DNA of 64,000 nucleotides from Flagellimonas meishanensis (GTDB lineage: Bacteria > Bacteroidota > Bacteroidia > Flavobacteriales > Flavobacteriaceae), in contig NZ_JAINVW010000003.1 in the NCBI RefSeq assembly GCF_019880545.1, positions 1,054,001 to 1,118,000 on the forward strand, read 5' to 3'. Below the pieces are notes generated by a model, which worked only from the letters and a program-made list of their open reading frames with translations, had not been told where the DNA came from and made no database searches. A program made the translations under genes and the position numbers. Below are positions 45,049 to 53,703 of the stretch, piece after piece; the stretch's first letter is position 1, and the number at the start of each line of letters is the position of its first letter.

Positions 45049-45744
45049 ATGAAAATTGTTCACACGCTATTCTTAATCACTCTTTTCTTGTCCACCTCCA
45101 GCTGTCTTTCAAAAAACAAAGCTGAAAAAACGGTAGCTGTACAATCGGAACAGTCCGACGTTTCCAAAAAACAAACCCTTACCGAAGCTGAACTGCAACA
45201 ATATGAAACGGCCTATTTTGCCAGTGGCTGTTTTTGGTGTGTGGAGGCCATTTTTGAAAGTGTAAAAGGCGTACAAGAGGTATATTCGGGATATTCCGGA
45301 GGATCTGAAAAGAACCCAACCTATAAAAAAGTAGCCTATGGTCTGACCCGCCACGCCGAAGCGGTTGAGGTATACTATGACCCAAAGGCAATTTCGTTCA
45401 CACAATTGGTACAGGTCTTCTTTGGATCCCATGACCCGACCACCATAAATAGGCAAGGTCCCGACCAGGGTGCCCAATACCGTTCCATTGCTTTCTATAA
45501 GAGTGAAGAGGAGAAAAAAATTATTGAAGACTATATTGCCGCCTTAACGGCTGAGGATGTTTACCAGGGGCGTCCCATTGTGACGGAAGTTGAAAAGTTT
45601 GATGTTTTTTATAAGGCCGAGGAGTATCACCAGGACTATGAACGAAAAAATCCGAATAATTCCTACATTCAAAATGTGTCCATTCCAAGATTGAATCGGT
45701 TCAAGAAGAACTTTGCATCCTTTTTAAAGGAAGAATCACATTAG
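45049..45744 (+). CDS. msrA: Peptide-methionine (S)-S-oxide reductase MsrA, lipoprotein form
   Basis: Repairs methionine S-sulfoxide in oxidised proteins. The 231-aa protein begins with a lipoprotein signal (LFLSTSSC, lipidation Cys about residue 19), so it is probably in the periplasm or outer membrane. The catalytic motif is YFASGCFWCVEAIF, followed by GYSGGSEKNPTY, and later DPTTINRQGPDQGAQYRS. The usual resolving Cys near the C-terminus is not present; the second Cys in GCFWC may serve. No MsrB is fused. The upstream start (45010) would add a hydrophilic extension and is rejected. Confidence 0.93.
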   Translation: MKIVHTLFLITLFLSTSSCLSKNKAEKTVAVQSEQSDVSKKQTLTEAELQQYETAYFASGCFWCVEAIFESVKGVQEVYSGYSGGSEKNPTYKKVAYGLTRHAEAVEVYYDPKAISFTQLVQVFFGSHDPTTINRQGPDQGAQYRSIAFYKSEEEKKIIEDYIAALTAEDVYQGRPIVTEVEKFDVFYKAEEYHQDYERKNPNNSYIQNVSIPRLNRFKKNFASFLKEESH

Positions 45745-45858
45745 CATTTTTGTTTTTTAAAAAAAGAATGGAAAATCCTGAAGGGCATCGGACTTAGCAA
45801 GAGGTTTTTGTGAAGCATTGGGAGTTATTGGGACAAGGGTATAGAAGCGTTCCGGTGG

Positions 45859-47271
45859 TTATTCTTTCAGCACCACATCACTATATCGGGAAGTAATACT
45901 TATGGATTTCCCATCCGTATTTGCAAGATGGTACCCCTTATGCACCTTATTGTTGTGGTTGTTGGAGGTGTTCAAGGTCAGTTTTTTAGGGTATTCAAAC
46001 TCGGACAGGGTTTCGTTTATGAAGATTGAGTAGGCCACAGTGGGCAACTTTAGGTCCAATTCCCCATGCTCCACCGAAATATCAATCGATGAAAACCCCT
46101 CACCCACCGCATTGATCAGCAAAGATCCCAAGTTATTGGAAACAAGGGCACTGTCCAGAAGTCGGTCAATGGTAACATGGGAGGAAACGGAGTTTAAGTT
46201 CAATTCCTTCACTTCCTTTAGGTTTACTTTATCGGAATAATCGGTTCTTAGCTGTCCATAGTTCCATTTTTGGACCACCACAGGGGAATAGGAGGCCCTG
46301 ATATTGGTCCCCCTCCCCTCTATAGTGGATGCAAGCAAGCTTGCATAGGACAAGCTTGCATTGATATTCCTTGTGTTGTTCGCCAACTTTACCTCGCCGT
46401 GCCTTACGTCCATTTTAAGTTTAACGGATTTTGGCATTTTTATCTTGATATGGGTCTTGACCTTATATTTTTTGCTTTCCCCATCAGATGAAAAGTAGAA
46501 TACGTTAGTATCGCCATCGGAATGGACACTGACACTTCTTTGCATTCGGGCTTGGTGTCTGGCTTCATCCCTGTGCTTGCGAAGCTCGTCCCGTTGCTTT
46601 CGTGCCTCGTCCCTGGCCTCTTCCCGAATTTTATCCCTCTCTTCCCGAAGTTCTTTCAACTCCTCGGCCCTCTCCCTGGATCTTTCCTCAACTTCCTTGC
46701 TCCATTCCTTTATTCGCTCCTGATATTCGGCATCAAAATTCTTGTCAAAGTCCTTTTTCCATTCCTTCAGGTACTTTTCACCATCCTCCCTGTATGCATC
46801 ATAGTCAAATTCCAAAAAAGGTATCGGAGGCATAGGTGGCATTTCGGGGATTACCATGATTTCGGGTATATCAATATGCTCCATGATATGGTCCACGGAG
46901 GGGACATCGGGAATCACAAAATCAAAATCCTTGATGTCGAAAGCATACGATGACATGCCCATTCCACGGCCTACGGTGCGTACCTCAATTTCCCTGCTAT
47001 TTCCAAAAATCTTTATGGCATCCTTCTCGAAGAACTCAGTGGCCTCTTCATCCGTGGCATCCTCCAGTTTCACCACAGCAGTAACTTCCACTTGGTCCTC
47101 GTCCCACGTTTCGAACTCAATGTCGGCATGGGAAGTGTCAATGTTCAATACGGCATCATTGCCAACGGTGAACGTTTCCTTGTAGGTCTTGCTCCTTTCC
47201 TGAGCATGAGCCATCAGGCCCGCCAGCAGAAAAAGCGAAGCATTAAACGATATGAGATGATTTCTGTTCAT
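45859..47271 (-). CDS. Secreted DUF4097-like protein with charged coiled-coil insert
   Basis: A 470-aa exported protein: signal peptide to about residue 23 (AHAQ); a beta-strand segment (24-115) with DTSHADIEFETWDEDQVEV as in DUF4097 putative adhesins; a Pro/Met-rich stretch (EMPPMPPIPFLE, about 140-152); a long helical stretch dense in Glu, Arg and Lys (about 160-245, with EARDEARKQRDELRKHRDEA); then a second beta-rich part to the end. The charged helix splits the beta domain. It is the third gene of a sigma / anti-sigma-like operon and overlaps the preceding gene by 29 bp, so it is probably part of the envelope response controlled by it. Confidence 0.75.
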   Translation of the reverse strand: MNRNHLISFNASLFLLAGLMAHAQERSKTYKETFTVGNDAVLNIDTSHADIEFETWDEDQVEVTAVVKLEDATDEEATEFFEKDAIKIFGNSREIEVRTVGRGMGMSSYAFDIKDFDFVIPDVPSVDHIMEHIDIPEIMVIPEMPPMPPIPFLEFDYDAYREDGEKYLKEWKKDFDKNFDAEYQERIKEWSKEVEERSRERAEELKELREERDKIREEARDEARKQRDELRKHRDEARHQARMQRSVSVHSDGDTNVFYFSSDGESKKYKVKTHIKIKMPKSVKLKMDVRHGEVKLANNTRNINASLSYASLLASTIEGRGTNIRASYSPVVVQKWNYGQLRTDYSDKVNLKEVKELNLNSVSSHVTIDRLLDSALVSNNLGSLLINAVGEGFSSIDISVEHGELDLKLPTVAYSIFINETLSEFEYPKKLTLNTSNNHNNKVHKGYHLANTDGKSISITSRYSDVVLKE

Positions 47272-47845
47272 TTTTTGATGATTTTATTTGGTTCAACTTC
47301 GATTTTAATTTTTGTAACAATTGCAGTCGCAACTGCAAGTTTTGGACCAGCGCATTTATCGTCTGGTCATTGGGGCCTACCTGGTTCAACTCTTGGTTAA
47401 GTCTCCGATATTCGGCATCCAGTTCTGAGAGTCTTTCCATAAAATTGTCCATGACTTCCTTGTTTTCCGAATCCACTTCCAAATCAGAAAGTTGTAGGTT
47501 GATGTTGGACAGATAGTAATTCTCGATTTTCTTTAGGTCTGGGGAAAGGTCTCCCAATGAAATGGAGGTGTTTGTTTTTGGAGGTGAATCCTTATCCACA
47601 ATTTGGATTCCGTTCTCGGTTCCAGGTTTTGTTTCCCCATTGAAAAAATAGATGCCAAGACCCATGACCAAGACCACGGAGGCCGCTACCTGTATCCAAA
47701 AACCGATACTTCTTTTCCTTTTTGATGGGTCGATGGGCATTTCCTTTTCCAATTTGGACAAAAAGCGTTCCTCATGTCCTTTTTTCAGAACTGGATTTTC
47801 CCCTTCCCTTTCTTTGGCAAACATTTCCCTAAGATCAAGTGCCAT
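47243..47845 (-). CDS. Anti-sigma-like single-pass membrane protein
   Basis: A 200-aa protein with a cytoplasmic N-terminus of about 45 residues (GHEERFLSKLEKEM), one membrane helix (FWIQVAASVVLVMGLGIYFF, about 48-67) and a periplasmic, helix-rich C-terminus with coiled-coil potential (about 95-190). Size, topology and 11-bp overlap with the upstream ECF sigma gene suggest an anti-sigma factor. There is no HxxxCxxC zinc motif in the N-terminal part, so it is not a ZAS-type anti-sigma. Function is inferred from context only. Confidence 0.7.
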   Translation of the reverse strand: MALDLREMFAKEREGENPVLKKGHEERFLSKLEKEMPIDPSKRKRSIGFWIQVAASVVLVMGLGIYFFNGETKPGTENGIQIVDKDSPPKTNTSISLGDLSPDLKKIENYYLSNINLQLSDLEVDSENKEVMDNFMERLSELDAEYRRLNQELNQVGPNDQTINALVQNLQLRLQLLQKLKSKLNQIKSSKNEQKSSHIV

Positions 47846-48374
47846 ATGCCATATTTTTTAAAGTTTCTTTCAATTGGGTCTTCCCTCTCAACAATCTGGT
47901 TCTGGAAGCCGTCTCCGAAATGTCCAGTATTTCGGAGATTTCGCCGTGGTCGTATCCTTCAACCAGAAACAATTGCACCACATATCTGTATTTTTCGGGC
48001 AGTTCCTCAATGGCCAACTTCACCTGTTCCACGGATGGCCCTTCTTCTATGGTCCAATCGTTCTCCTCTTCAGCCACATGTAGCATCTGTTCATCAAGAT
48101 CAGCCCTTTGACGGTGCTTGGATTTCAAAAAATCAATACTTCGGTTAACCACTATCCTTTTCAACCAAGCTCCAAAAGTAACCTCTCCCTTAAACTGTTC
48201 TATGCGCTGGAACGCCTTTATGAAAGATTCCTGCACTACGTCCTCGGCATCATCCGGGTTTCCCAAAAAGCGCATGGCCACCCCGTACATTCCTTTACAG
48301 TATTGTTTGTACAGTTTCAGTTGGGCCTTTCTGTCGTTGGCCTTGCATTGCTCTACCAATTCTATTTGAAACAC
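47835..48374 (-). CDS. ECF-type RNA polymerase sigma factor
   Basis: A 179-aa sigma-70 family protein with region 2 (YKQYCKGMYGVAMRFLG, DDAEDVVQESFIKAF, about 22-62) and region 4 (LPEKYRYVVQLFLVEGYDHG, then EISEILDISETASRTRLLRG, about 122-172). Region 3 is absent, as in the ECF group. The start is GTG at 48374, which gives the typical FQIELVEQCKANDRKAQ opening; no ATG is available upstream. It leads an operon with an anti-sigma-like protein and a secreted charged-coil protein. Confidence 0.92.
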   Translation of the reverse strand: MFQIELVEQCKANDRKAQLKLYKQYCKGMYGVAMRFLGNPDDAEDVVQESFIKAFQRIEQFKGEVTFGAWLKRIVVNRSIDFLKSKHRQRADLDEQMLHVAEEENDWTIEEGPSVEQVKLAIEELPEKYRYVVQLFLVEGYDHGEISEILDISETASRTRLLRGKTQLKETLKNMAYGT

Positions 48375-48470
48375 CTTCAGTTTTGTGGTTTGGTAACTTA
48401 GTTGTTCGCCTTAAGGACGCAGAAAAAAATGCGCCGTTGCAAAATACCATCGTTTTCCGTTTTATTTAAC

Positions 48471-48500
48471 AAAAAATCCCGTTGAACTAACAACGGGATT
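48471..48500 (-). terminator. Rho-independent terminator after ohr
   Basis: On the minus strand a perfect 10-bp stem (AATCCCGTTG with CAACGGGATT) with a 6-nt loop is followed by T residues. It lies 28 bp after the ohr stop codon. Confidence 0.85.
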
Positions 48501-48527
48501 CTTCGGGGTGGACCAAAAATTTATAAA

Positions 48528-48953
48528 TCATTCATCCAACAGTAAATTCAAATGGACCGTTATATTATCCCTGGTAGCTTTGCTATACGGACATATTTCG
48601 TGGGCTGCGTTGATCAAACGTTCACCGGTGTCCTTATCCACAGTGGGTAAATACGCATCAAGGGTGGCTTCCAAAAAAGCGCCTTCCTCCTCTGTATTGA
48701 AAGCTATGGTGGCCGTTACGCTGAAGTCCCCCAGATCCTTCACGTCATGATTTTTGGCAACGACCTGCAGCGCGCCCGCAAAACAGGTGGAATATGCCGC
48801 TGCAAAGAGTTCTTCCGGATTCGTTGTCTTTGGGTTTGTTTTTCCTTTGGAATTGGGCATGCTAATGTCAAAATCCAAAAACCCGTCCTCACTTTTCACA
48901 TGCCCAGACCTGCCCCCGGTGTTTGTGGCCGTACTCTCAAAAATAGTTTTCAT
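48528..48953 (-). CDS. ohr: Organic hydroperoxide resistance protein (OsmC/Ohr family)
   Basis: Thiol peroxidase of 141 aa that reduces organic hydroperoxides in the cytoplasm. The two reactive Cys of the Ohr group are present: AAAYSTCFAGAL (about residue 57) and EICPYSKATR (about 121). The N-terminal ATNTGGRSGHVKSEDG pattern is also typical of Ohr rather than OsmC. An OhrR regulator is not adjacent. The gene has its own terminator; the 194-bp divergent gap to meaB shows no exact -7 match. Confidence 0.93.
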   Translation of the reverse strand: MKTIFESTATNTGGRSGHVKSEDGFLDFDISMPNSKGKTNPKTTNPEELFAAAYSTCFAGALQVVAKNHDVKDLGDFSVTATIAFNTEEEGAFLEATLDAYLPTVDKDTGERLINAAHEICPYSKATRDNITVHLNLLLDE

Positions 48954-49147
48954 AGATCAGTATTTTGTATTTGTATCGAGAAGTTACTATTTGTGGGGCT
49001 ACGCCCCTAATAAATGCCATTAAAATTTTGTGAAATACCACAAATGCGGCATTCTTTTTTCTTGGATATGAATCGTTCACCAAAAATTGAATGTACCGTA
49101 ACCCATGAAAACTTTTTACTTTAGTGGAGAATTAGATCTTACATTAC

Positions 49148-50191
49148 TTGAAAAACAGCAAAGACCAGAAATCCAACACCGTTTCCCGAATCAAACAGCT
49201 TCGCAAGCGGGAAATTGCTGTTGAAACCCTGGTAGATGGCATTTTGAAGGGAAACCAGGCCCTTTTGGCCCAAGCGATAACCCTGCTGGAAAGCACCAAT
49301 CCCAAGCATTACGAAAAGGCAAATACCGTTATAGAGCAATGCCTTTCCCAACCCAATAACAGCATTCGAATAGGCATCACTGGTGTTCCCGGGGTAGGAA
49401 AAAGCTCTTTTATTGAGGTATTTGGAAAAATGCTGACCTCCTTGGGGAAAAAGGTGGCCGTTTTGGCCGTGGATCCCACCAGTTCGCTGAGCAAGGGCAG
49501 CATTCTTGGCGATAAAACACGGATGGAAACCCTTTCCAAAGATCCAAAAGCCTTTATTCGTCCCTCTCCCTCCGGTTCATCATTAGGAGGGGTGGCACAA
49601 AAAACAAGGGAGAGCATCATAATCTGTGAAGCCGCCGGGTACGATGTGATATTGGTGGAAACCGTGGGCGTGGGTCAAAGCGAGATTGCCGTGCACAGTA
49701 TGGTGGATTTTTTCTTGTTGCTAAAACTTTCAGGTGCCGGGGATGAGCTGCAGGGGATTAAAAGGGGAATTATGGAAATGGCCGATATTATTGCCATAAA
49801 TAAAGCGGATGGAGGGAATATTGAACAGGCCAAATTGGCCGTGTCCGAATTTTCAAGGGCCCTGCAACTCTATCCTCCCAAGGAAAATGGGTGGGTTCCC
49901 AAAGTAGTGGCCTGTTCGGCAGCCGAAAATACCGGAATTGGTGAGTTGTGGGAAATTATTGAGGATTTCATTAAAAAGAACAGGGCCAATGGCCATTTCT
50001 TTGAAAACAGGAAAAAACAGAACAGGAATTGGTTCCTTCAGACCGTAGACGAAAGCATAAAGCACTTTTTTCATCAGAAGCCTGCTTTTAAAAAGGCACA
50101 GGAGAAAATGCTGAAAGAAGTGGAAGCGAACAAAATTTCTCCCTTTTATGCCGCAAAGGTTTTGTTGGATGGGATTACCAAGGAACTTTAA
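49148..50191 (+). CDS. meaB: Methylmalonyl-CoA mutase-associated GTPase MeaB
   Basis: G-protein chaperone of 347 aa that protects and reloads adenosylcobalamin-dependent methylmalonyl-CoA mutase. The P-loop is GITGVPGVGKSSFIE (about residue 80), AVDPTSSLSKGSILGDKTRM follows, VETVGVGQSE carries switch/Walker B, and INKADGG is the guanine motif. The start is TTG at 49148; no ATG gives the N-terminal helix. The mutase genes are not in this window, but a cobalamin adenosyltransferase is (34370-34927). Confidence 0.95.
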   Translation: MKNSKDQKSNTVSRIKQLRKREIAVETLVDGILKGNQALLAQAITLLESTNPKHYEKANTVIEQCLSQPNNSIRIGITGVPGVGKSSFIEVFGKMLTSLGKKVAVLAVDPTSSLSKGSILGDKTRMETLSKDPKAFIRPSPSGSSLGGVAQKTRESIIICEAAGYDVILVETVGVGQSEIAVHSMVDFFLLLKLSGAGDELQGIKRGIMEMADIIAINKADGGNIEQAKLAVSEFSRALQLYPPKENGWVPKVVACSAAENTGIGELWEIIEDFIKKNRANGHFFENRKKQNRNWFLQTVDESIKHFFHQKPAFKKAQEKMLKEVEANKISPFYAAKVLLDGITKEL

Positions 50192-50201
50192 ATAAAAGCA
50201 A

Positions 50202-50209
50202 TAACTTTG
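50202..50209 (+). promoter_or_regulatory. Putative -7 element (TAACTTTG) before the GT2 gene
   Basis: An exact TAnnTTTG match lies 20 bp before the ATG at 50230, in the short gap after meaB. No -33 TTG with proper spacing is visible. Confidence 0.45.
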
Positions 50210-50229
50210 CACGCACCATATATCAATAC

Positions 50230-51192
50230 ATGAGCGCCATAACCGATTCTCTTCTATCCATAGTGGTCCCACTTTATAATGAGGAGGACAATGTGGTTCT
50301 GTTGACCACCAAAATCCATGAAAGTCTAAAGGGTTATCAGTACCAGATCGTGTATGTGGATGATTTTTCCAAAGATGGTACACGAAGGGTGGTCAAAGAG
50401 ATGGATGACAACAAGGTGCATCTTATAGAGCTCAAAAAAAACTATGGCCAGAGCTTGGCCCTGGCAGCAGGAATTGACTATGCGCAGGGCGAATACATCA
50501 TTACCATGGACGGAGATCTCCAAAACGATCCTTCTGACATTCCCATCATGTTGGAGCATGCCCTTAGCGGGGAATACGACGTGGTCACGGGCATCCGCCA
50601 GAAAAGAAAGGACTCCCTAGTTAAGAAAATACCATCCAAAATTGCCAATTTTCTGGTGCGGAGGGTAACCAAGCTCGACATCAAGGACAATGGCTGTGCT
50701 CTAAAGGTTTTTACCAAGGATATTGCCAAGGGCCTGAACCTGTATGGTGAAATGCACCGGTTCATAACTCTTTTGGCCCATTTGGAAGGTGCACAGATAA
50801 AGCAAGTGCCGGTCAAGCACCATGCGCGCCATGCGGGCGAGTCCAAATACGGCTTGGAGCGTGTCTTCAAGGTGGTGGCGGACATGATGCTCCTGCTCTT
50901 TATCAGAAAATATTTTCAACGACCCATACATCTCTTCGGAATTTTTGGGGTGCTATTGATCATTCTGGGGGTGTTCATCAATATCTATTTGTTGATCGTG
51001 AAATTGGGTTTTGGCGAGGATATTGGGAGCAGGCCGTTGCTGATTTTTGGAATGATGTTCATTCTTGGGGGAATTCAATTGTTCACTATTGGCATTGTAA
51101 TGGAACTGCTGATAAGAACGTATTACGAGTCCCAGCAGAAAAGGCCTTACCGCATCAAAAATATTTCGATAGGTGACGGAAAAGCTGCGTAA
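50230..51192 (+). CDS. Membrane-linked family 2 glycosyltransferase (DPM1/ArnC-like)
   Basis: A 320-aa GT-A enzyme: SIVVPLYNEEDNVV opens the nucleotide-binding fold, VYVDDFSKDGT follows, and the DxD metal motif is TMDGDLQNDPSDIP (about residue 92). Two membrane helices close the protein (about 240-260 and 275-300). This layout is that of enzymes that transfer a sugar to a polyprenyl phosphate on the cytoplasmic face. The sugar is unknown. It overlaps the next gene by 20 bp and lies close to an ArnT-like transferase that could use its product. Confidence 0.92.
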   Translation: MSAITDSLLSIVVPLYNEEDNVVLLTTKIHESLKGYQYQIVYVDDFSKDGTRRVVKEMDDNKVHLIELKKNYGQSLALAAGIDYAQGEYIITMDGDLQNDPSDIPIMLEHALSGEYDVVTGIRQKRKDSLVKKIPSKIANFLVRRVTKLDIKDNGCALKVFTKDIAKGLNLYGEMHRFITLLAHLEGAQIKQVPVKHHARHAGESKYGLERVFKVVADMMLLLFIRKYFQRPIHLFGIFGVLLIILGVFINIYLLIVKLGFGEDIGSRPLLIFGMMFILGGIQLFTIGIVMELLIRTYYESQQKRPYRIKNISIGDGKAA

Positions 51193-52045
51193 AAAGTTAC
51201 TAACAGCGCTGAAATTGGTCGTCAGTGCCGCTTTGATCTATTTCATTTTTACCAAGATAGATTTTGATGAGGTACTCCAAGCCTTGAAAAAGAGCCAGCC
51301 TCTCTATCTGATGGCCTCGATATTGCTCTTTGTTTTATCAAAGATTCTTTCCGCTTTCCGGCTCAATCTATATTTTCATCAGATAGGGGCCAAACTGTCC
51401 CAAAAGAGCAATTTGGTCCTATACCTTCTGGGTATGTTTTACAACCTTTTTTTGCCCGGGGGCATTGGTGGTGATGCTTACAAAGGATACCTCATCCAAA
51501 AAAAATACAATACAGGCACTAAAAAGGTGGTTGCCGTTCTGCTTTTGGATCGTTTGAGCGGTATGCTCCTGATTTTTGTGTATGCCTGCGTTTTGGCACT
51601 TTTGTCCGAACAATCCATTTTTCAAAACTTACAATGGCCCTTGGCCTTGGCGATTCCGTTGAGCATATTCGCTTTTTGGTTCGCCAAAAAACGATTTTTT
51701 TCCTACACACTGCCCATTTTTTGGAAGTCATTGGGATATTCCGCCTTGGTGCAACTTGCACAGCTGGTTTGCGTTTGGTTCATCCTAAAATCACTCGCCA
51801 TACATTGGAATCTTGTGGAATATCTTTTTGTTTTCTTGGTTTCGTCCATAGTATCAGTGATTCCGCTCACCATTGGGGGCATCGGAAGTCGTGAAGTGAC
51901 CTTTTTGTACGGGGCAAAATGGCTTGGATTAAATGCGGGTACTTCGGTTGGTATAAGTTTTACCTTCTTTTTGATTACCGCTTTGGTATCGCTTTCAGGT
52001 ATCATGTACCATTTCAAGAAGCCAAAATTAGAGGAGGTGCCCTAG
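51173..52045 (+). CDS. Lysylphosphatidylglycerol-synthase-like membrane protein (flippase-like)
   Basis: A 290-aa polytopic protein of the LPG_synthase_TM family (UPF0104), with seven to eight helices and the conserved FYNLFLPGGIGGDAYKGYL loop (about 85-105) and IPLTIGGIGSREV (about 230-243). It has only the membrane domain, not the aminoacyl transferase part of MprF, so it may flip a lipid-linked substrate. The start is GTG at 51173, inside the GT2 gene, indicating coupling. It shares 4 bp (CTAG) with the stop of the convergent ArnT-like gene. Confidence 0.85.
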   Translation: MTEKLRKKLLTALKLVVSAALIYFIFTKIDFDEVLQALKKSQPLYLMASILLFVLSKILSAFRLNLYFHQIGAKLSQKSNLVLYLLGMFYNLFLPGGIGGDAYKGYLIQKKYNTGTKKVVAVLLLDRLSGMLLIFVYACVLALLSEQSIFQNLQWPLALAIPLSIFAFWFAKKRFFSYTLPIFWKSLGYSALVQLAQLVCVWFILKSLAIHWNLVEYLFVFLVSSIVSVIPLTIGGIGSREVTFLYGAKWLGLNAGTSVGISFTFFLITALVSLSGIMYHFKKPKLEEVP

Positions 52046-53703
52046 TCCTTTATGTGTACCAAATGCATCCGTTCCAATTTCTTCTGTCTGGTATGCGGGT
52101 TCAAAAACTTAAGCTGAAGTCGGGTAATCCGGAACTGGTCCACGGTGATTTGTTCATGCCAATGAAATCCCTCATCACTCAATATATCCAGTTCTTGGTC
52201 GGTGGCATAGATCCAAATGTCCTGTTTGTCCAACAGCTCGGATGTGGATGCAAGGTTGACAGGATTTTGATTATAGAAATCCAAGGCCCAGGTATGACGC
52301 TCAGAAATCTTGAAGATCTTGTCCACAGGTATTTCGTGCTCTGCCACTTTTGCAGCCATGGTAGATCCTGCTTGGTAGCTTAATAGACGGGGGTAAAAAT
52401 GGGTGTTCAAAATCCCATTCAACAATAGTGAACTACAGACAGAGAGCGTTATGATTCGCATGTACTGTGCTTCCCTTTTCAGGCAGAAATAGGTAATCAC
52501 CGCCAGTACGGATACCAAAATGGCGTAACCGTGCCAATGTTCAAACTTGAAGACATAGAAACATATCAGAAGGGAAAAAATGAACACTATTCCCAATATA
52601 AAATATTGGATTCCCAAAACTACATTGGCCACCCGATGCTTTTCATATCGGTACAAACTATACAGATAGGATGCTGCAAGAATTGCATATAGTGGAACAA
52701 GAATGTTCATATAGTGTGGCAGTTTGAACTGGGCGAAACTAATGATGAAGAATAAGATGGTGATTCCGCCCAAAGTCAGAAATTCGTACTGGGGAAGATA
52801 GGCAAAACGCATTTTCAAGAATGTTTTTACCCGACACCAATAGGCAATCAGGGCCAATACGGTCCACGGCAGAAAAATCCAAAGAAACGTATGAAAGAAG
52901 AAGAAGAAATCACTACTGTTTTTTCCAACCCCCTCGCCACTCAATCGTTCAAAACTCTGTTCCCAAAAAATAAAAAAGATTCCGCTTCTATTGTCCCTGC
53001 CGCGGATCACTTTTTCCGGATGCAGATCAAATTGATGGTAATAGGCGTAGAGCATAGGTGTAATGGCCATTGCAAATACCAACAAGGCCACCAAGACCTT
53101 CCAGTTCAACAATTGCGCCCATTTTCGGGTATAGGTCAAATGACAAAGCAATGATATGCCTATGACCACCAAGGCAATTTGGCCCTTGGTGGAAAAGGCC
53201 AATCCTGCCCCCAAAGCACCCAAGGCTATATTTTTCAGCGTGTTTTTTTCAACATAGGCCACGAGCTGCCAAATGGCAAAAATGGTAAAGCCAGTCAGGA
53301 CTGCATCTGTGCGGACATCAATAACTGATAAAACTATGGTCTGTGCCGTCATAAAAATCAATGCAGAAAATCGACCAATATCCCTGTTGTACAGTAGGTT
53401 CCCCAAACCAAAACAACTATAGGCTCCCAGCAGGGTAATCAAAATGGCCGGTATACGATAGGCCCAGGCACTTATCCCAAATAGTTTGAATGAAAGGGAC
53501 GCCAACCAGTAATGCATGTGGGGTTTGTCCAAATACTCCTCCGTGCCTTTTATCAGATTGATAAAATCATTTTCTTGAACCATACGCATGGCCATGACCG
53601 CAAATTGTGCAGAATCATTTTCAAAAAGAGTCACGAACATTCCGGCGATATATACCAGAACAACAAGGGCAAGTAAAAACCAGTACCTGGTAGAAGAAAT
53701 CAT
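52042..53703 (-). CDS. ArnT-like membrane glycosyltransferase
   Basis: A 553-aa GT-C type protein with about 11-13 membrane helices. The first periplasmic loop holds the acidic pair LFENDSAQFAVMAMRMVQE, as in ArnT/PMT enzymes, followed by YLDKPHMHYWLASLSFKLFG. Such enzymes move a sugar from polyprenyl phosphate to lipid A or protein in the periplasm. The acceptor is not known. The ATG at 53703 gives a proper first helix and overlaps the PAP2 stop by 4 bp, so both are in one operon. Confidence 0.88.
   Translation of the reverse strand: MISSTRYWFLLALVVLVYIAGMFVTLFENDSAQFAVMAMRMVQENDFINLIKGTEEYLDKPHMHYWLASLSFKLFGISAWAYRIPAILITLLGAYSCFGLGNLLYNRDIGRFSALIFMTAQTIVLSVIDVRTDAVLTGFTIFAIWQLVAYVEKNTLKNIALGALGAGLAFSTKGQIALVVIGISLLCHLTYTRKWAQLLNWKVLVALLVFAMAITPMLYAYYHQFDLHPEKVIRGRDNRSGIFFIFWEQSFERLSGEGVGKNSSDFFFFFHTFLWIFLPWTVLALIAYWCRVKTFLKMRFAYLPQYEFLTLGGITILFFIISFAQFKLPHYMNILVPLYAILAASYLYSLYRYEKHRVANVVLGIQYFILGIVFIFSLLICFYVFKFEHWHGYAILVSVLAVITYFCLKREAQYMRIITLSVCSSLLLNGILNTHFYPRLLSYQAGSTMAAKVAEHEIPVDKIFKISERHTWALDFYNQNPVNLASTSELLDKQDIWIYATDQELDILSDEGFHWHEQITVDQFRITRLQLKFLNPHTRQKKLERMHLVHIKD

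Noticed and set aside
51173-52045. MprF-type lysyl-phosphatidylglycerol synthase
   Set aside because: Only the membrane domain is present; the C-terminal aminoacyl transferase domain needed for lysyl transfer is absent.
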